From positions 1 to 29,121 of the forward strand of contig JBIOJM010000094.1 in the NCBI GenBank assembly GCA_044450785.1: a stretch of DNA of 29,121 bases, in the 5' to 3' direction. A program made the translations under genes and the position numbers. A model generated the notes under the pieces. That model had not been told where the DNA came from and made no database searches. It saw only the letters and a program-made list of their open reading frames with translations. Shown here piece by piece: positions 25,046 through 29,121 of the stretch. The stretch is from JBIOJM01 sp044450785 (GTDB taxonomy: Bacteria > Planctomycetota > Planctomycetia > Isosphaerales > Isosphaeraceae). Numbering within the stretch: the stretch's first letter is position 1; every line of letters starts with the position of its first letter.

Positions 25046-28000
25046 ATGAGCGAATCGACCCCGGACCGCAATCCCTTCGAGCGGCTGGCCGAGGAGTTCG
25101 CCGCTCGGCTTCGCCGCGGCGAGCATCCGTCGCTCAATGAATACGTCGAGCGATACCCCGAACATGCCGACGACATCCGCGAGCTGTTTCCCGCGCTGGC
25201 CCTGGTGGAACAGTTCAAGCCGGCGCGGCAAGAGCGTAATGGGTCCTTGGCCGCGTCGGTACCGGCCGCTCGCGGCAGCCTGCCCGCGCAGTTGGGCGAC
25301 TACCGGATCCTCCGCTATCTCGGCGAGGGCGGCATGGGGGTGGTTTACGAAGCGGTTCGCGAGTCGCTCCGCAGCCACGTGGCGCTCAAAGTGATGCATC
25401 CGCAGTATCGCAACCGCCCGAACTACATTCGCCGATTCCACGTCGAGGCCCGCTCGGCGGCCAGATTGCACCACACCAACATCGTCAGCGTCTTCGACTA
25501 TGGCGAGCACGAAGGCGTCTGCTATTACGCCATGCAGTACATCGCCGGACAGAGCCTGGACAAGGTCCTGGACGACCTCCGCCAGCTCCGACTTGAGAAA
25601 GAGGGATTGCCCAACGGGGATAGTGTGACCTTGACGTGTCACGTGGGTAGCCGCCCCGCGGGCGATGACGCCGCCGGGGAGGACAAGGCGCGGTGCGCGA
25701 CGAATTCCCTGAGACACACCGTCACGCTGGGGCTCCTGACCGGCCGGTTTGCGACGCCCGGCGCCGATGAGATCCCGCGCGAGCAAGACACCCTACCTCC
25801 TTCCGAGGTGACCGTCGCTCGCGTGGTGGAGGCGGCGGACCTGGGCACGGCGACGGGTGGCTGCGCGTCCGAATTGCGCCAGGCCGAAGCCCGGATGCGT
25901 CCCCCTCATGAGCTGCCTCCCGATTCGGGAACCAGCCCCGATCCTGAGAGAATGCCCGCTCCCGACGCAACCAGCTCGCTGATCGGCAAGGCCGATGTTC
26001 GTTACTATCGCGAAGTCGCCCGGCTGGGCGCCCAGGTCGCCGACGCCCTGGCGTACGCGCACAAGCGAGGCGTCCTGCACCGCGACATCAAGCCGCCCAA
26101 CCTGATCCTGGATTCGCTGGGAAACATCTGGGTCACCGACTTCGGCCTGGCCAAATTCGAGGAGGGGGACGACCTCTCGCAGTCGCAGGACCTGGTCGGG
26201 ACCTTGCGGTACATGGCCCCGGAGCGGTTCCGGGGCCTCTCGGACCGTCGATGCGACCTCTACGCGCTGGGTGCGACGCTTTACCAGCTCTTGACCTTGC
26301 GTCCGGCGTTCGAGGGAAGCGACCAGCTCAAGTTGATTCACCGGATCGAGAACGACCCACCGGTGCCGCCCCGGCAGGTCGATCGCAGGATTCCTCGTGA
26401 CCTGGAGACAATCGTCCTCAAAGCGCTTGCCAAGGACCCGAACCACCGGTTCGCGAGCGCCGAGGAACTTGCCGCCGAGTTGCGGCGATTTGTCGAGAAC
26501 CGGCCGATCCGTTCGCGCCCGATCCCGTCCTACCAGCAGTTCTGGCGGTGGTGCAAGCGGAACCCCGGGCTGGCCACGGCCAACATCACCGCCGTGGTGC
26601 TGACGACGATTCTCGCCGTCGTTTCGACCGTCGCGGCCTTCATCTACCGCGACAGGAACCAACAGGTCGTCATGGATAATCGGCGCATCCGGCTCGCGGA
26701 GGTCGATACCCGTTTGCAGCTCTTCGGGGCTTTGCAGGACCGGGCTCGCGCCGGTCGCTTCAGCCACCAGATGGGACAGCGATTCGGCGGCCTCGACGCC
26801 CTGGCCCAGGCGGCCGCGATCGCCAGGGACCTGAAGCTGGGTCGCGAGCGGCTCGAGCCCTTGCGAGATCAAGCGATCGCTTGCATGGCGCTGCCCGATC
26901 TGAAACCCAGCGGGCGAGTCATCACCCAGCCCGCCGGAGTCATCGCCACGGCTTTCGACTCGACGATGACCCGCTACGCGCTGCGGTTCCGGGATGGGAC
27001 GATCCAAGTCCGCCGTGTCACAGACGACCAGGAGATCGCCCGCTTCCAGGCCCGGGGCGATCGCGAGTTCTTTGTCTTCGGCTTCAGCCCCGACGGCCGC
27101 TACCTGGCGACCACGCATGTTCCAGGCAATGCCCTGACGGTTTGGGACATCGAGTGGGGCACGGTCTCTTTGATAGACCCGGGGCCAGTAGAAGGGAATT
27201 CGGCCAGATTCAGCCGGGACAGCCGGCGGATCGGTGTTGGTCATAACGATGGCGAGCTCGTCGTGTACGACCTGGCGACAGGTCAGGCCACCATGCGCGG
27301 GCGCTTGCCGGCACCGCCGAGAGACCTGGTCTTTCGTCCGGACTTGACTGAAATCGCGGTCGTGTACAACGAACAAACACACGGCACATGCCGGATTCTT
27401 GAAGCGCGGTCAGGGCGGCTGGTACGGTCGATCCCACTGCCCACAACCGGAGGCAGCGTCGCCTGGAGCCCCGACGGCTCCGCGCTGGCAACGCCGTGCG
27501 ACGATTTGAAAATCTACCTCTGGGACGCCGCGACCGGCGCCCGGAAGGCGACCCTCGAAGGCCATCTCAGCCGGCGTGCGGCGTTCCACCCCGCCGGCAC
27601 ACTGCTGGCCAGCAACGGCTGGGAACGGAGGCTGAGGTTCTGGGACGCGGTCCTGGGCCGGCCTTGGCTAACCTTGACCACCTGGTCCTACCCTGAATTC
27701 AGCCAAGACGGACGAATCGTCGTTTCATTCGAGGACAAACTGACCCCGTACCAGGTCGATCCCGCCGTCGAATACCGCACGTTGGCCCACGCCACGAGCC
27801 AGCCGATCTACTACTACAGTGCGTCGATCCGGCATGATGGGCGGGTGCTGGCCGTCGGTACGGAACAGGGCGTGGTGCTTTGGGACCTGGCTCAGGGCAC
27901 GGACCTCGGTTTCCTGGGTATCGGGCGTGCATGGCGTAGTCTGTTCGAAGAGTCGGGTGGCTTGCTTACGAATGGCTCGCTCGGCGCGGCGCGCTGGCCG

Positions 28001-28984
28001 GTTCGGGTGGACCAGGAGCGGGGCGTTGTTCATATCGGCCCCCCGAGCCGGCTGTCTTTGCCGTCCAGCGATTGTGACATCGCCGAGGACCGGCTGGGCC
28101 GGATCGTCGCCTTGGCACACTACAGTCACGCCCATGTCCTGACTCCCGAGCGGGCGTTCCAGGTGGGGCCGCTCGACGACTGCCGCTCCGTTGCGGTCAG
28201 CCCGGACGGGGAATGGCTGGCGACCGGCACGCACGGCTCTCGCGGCGTCCAGGTCTGGCGCATCCGCGACGGTAAGAAGGTGAAGGAACTGCCCATCGAT
28301 TATGCCTCGGGGGTGCTCTGCAGCCCCGATGGGAAATGGCTCTTGACGGGGCATTCTCCGTGCCGGCTCTGGACCGTCGGCACCTGGCGCGAGGCGCGGG
28401 AAATCGGCGGCGACGGTGGCTGTTTTTCACCCGACGGCCGCCTGGTGGTCGCCGTGGATCCGAGCAAGGTCCTCCGCCTGGTCGAGACCGAGACAGGACG
28501 CACGCTCGCGCGACTCGAAAGCCCCGACCTGTGCGGCGTGGCATTTGTGACATTCAGCCCCGACGGGTCGCGCCTGGTGGTGACCACCAACGACCCACCG
28601 GCCGTGCACGTCTGGGACCTGCGGTCCATCCGGCGCAAGCTTGCCGAAATGGGCCTGGACTGGGACGCACCCGCGTATCCCGAAACAGAAACGGTGACTG
28701 CAAACGCGCCAGCCGCTCCGCTCAAGCTCATCGTCGACATGGGTGACTCGGGCGGCGAGGTGCAATCGCTTCTCGAGCAGGCGCGGCAGTTCCAGCAGGC
28801 GGGCAAAATCGGCGAAGCCATCGGCGTACTTCGCGAGGCGTCTCGGCGGTCGCCCGATGTCGCCGTGACCCGCAACAACCTGGCCTGGCTCCTGTTGACG
28901 GGGCCGAAGCCGCTCCGAAACCCAGCCGAGGCCCTCGAACACGCCCGCCACGCCGTCCGGCTGGCGCAAGGGGAGGCGATTTAT
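25046..28984 (+). CDS. giant Ser/Thr protein kinase with WD40-like and TPR domains, interrupted by an IS
   Basis: At least 1313 codons from ATG 25046, with an AGGG upstream. Residues about 90-480 are a Hanks-type kinase: the glycine loop LGEGGMGVVY, Lys115 in ALKVM, HRDIKPPN with Asp347, the DFG Asp at 365, and the APE-like MAPERF. A segment of about 120 residues (roughly 190-312) with low sequence complexity is inserted in the kinase domain before RYYREVARLGAQVADALAYAH. One membrane helix (NITAVVLTTILAVVSTVAAFIY) lies near residues 512-532, placing the rest outside. Then come many WD40-like repeats (FSPDGRYLATTH, WSPDGSALATP, VSPDGEWLATG) and a TPR (LLEQARQFQQAGKIGEAIGVL). After GEAIY the sequence changes to an IS630-type element. 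The open frame runs on to the end of the window by chance. Confidence 0.9.
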
Positions 28985-29121
28985 ACCTTACGCGGCCATA
29001 AGTGCGACATCATCGAATTGCTGGAAATTGAGCGTCATCAACGAGGCCAGTGGCTCGGCATACTTGGTCGTCAGACCGTCCAGAACCTCTTGGATGGCGG
29101 CTTGAAAGTCACGGAACGTCG
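28982..29121 (-). mobile_element. IS630-type element, 3' end only
   Basis: At about 28982 the kinase sequence stops making family sense. From here the minus strand encodes the end of a transposase, with its stop at 28988-28990. The junction contains TATA at 28982-28985, which fits the TA target duplication of the IS630/Tc1 group. The other end is beyond the window, so length and terminal repeats cannot be judged. Confidence 0.75.
28988..29121 (-). CDS. IS630-family transposase, C-terminal fragment
   Basis: The last 43 or so residues of a transposase reading in from the right edge. They begin TFRDFQAAIQEVLDGL and end MTLNFQQFDDVALMAA. This C-terminus (LTLNFQ.F..V.L.A just before the stop) is characteristic of the IS630-family DDE transposases known from many proteobacteria and planctomycetes. 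The catalytic residues are outside the window. It is antisense to the kinase it interrupts, so kinase transcripts could read into it as antisense RNA. Confidence 0.82.
   Translation of the reverse strand, partial: TFRDFQAAIQEVLDGLTTKYAEPLASLMTLNFQQFDDVALMAA

Noticed and set aside
25793..27382. 529-codon open frame on the minus strand
   Set aside because: Antisense to the kinase; composition typical of a shadow frame.

Overview
The window looks like chromosomal DNA of a planctomycete, most likely of the Isosphaeraceae/Gemmataceae type. This rests on high-GC coding sequence, an ECF-type sigma factor next to a very large membrane Ser/Thr kinase with WD40-like and TPR sensor parts, a formylglycine sulfatase, thioredoxin-like lipoproteins, and intergenic regions full of REP-like palindromes. 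The taxonomic call is inference from gene content; no rRNA or marker gene is present.

Layout. 1-440: non-coding, palindrome-rich, with a poly-C edge. 441-2530: a complete insertion sequence with perfect 19-bp terminal inverted repeats and a target duplication. Its transposase is split by a one-base frame change at an A9 run, and the element has landed inside an older GC-rich palindromic repeat. 2810-4474: a secreted alpha/beta hydrolase, convergent with a small DUF5678-like gene. 4684-8790: a likely operon of a POT peptide transporter, an exported S9 prolyl-oligopeptidase-type peptidase and a DUF983 membrane protein, suggesting peptide scavenging. 8804-14160: a lipoprotein with a C-terminal TlpA thioredoxin domain, a SirB1/transglutaminase-like TPR protein, and two convergent SAM-dependent methyltransferases. 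14474-18371: a second thioredoxin lipoprotein (CVWC active site), convergent with an arylsulfatase. 18587-23543: three overlapping genes, a cytochrome P450, a Pol-beta-type nucleotidyltransferase with a winged-helix-like tail, and a UvrA paralogue. The UvrA gene carries a one-base frameshift and seems to lack an internal segment. 23701-24169: a nested palindromic repeat and a small secreted Tyr/Gly/Pro-rich protein whose gene contains an 18-bp tandem repeat. 24361 to the end: an ECF sigma factor and the giant kinase. The kinase is cut near codon 1313 by an IS630-type element, of which only the 3' end of the transposase is visible.

The most notable points are the translationally coupled nucleotidyltransferase-UvrA pair (a possible two-gene DNA- or nucleotide-directed module, now perhaps decaying), the frame-changing A9 run in the IS, and the kinase interrupted by an IS. 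Several genes are broken or interrupted, so the region appears genomically active. I found no tRNA, rRNA, CRISPR array or phage structural gene.
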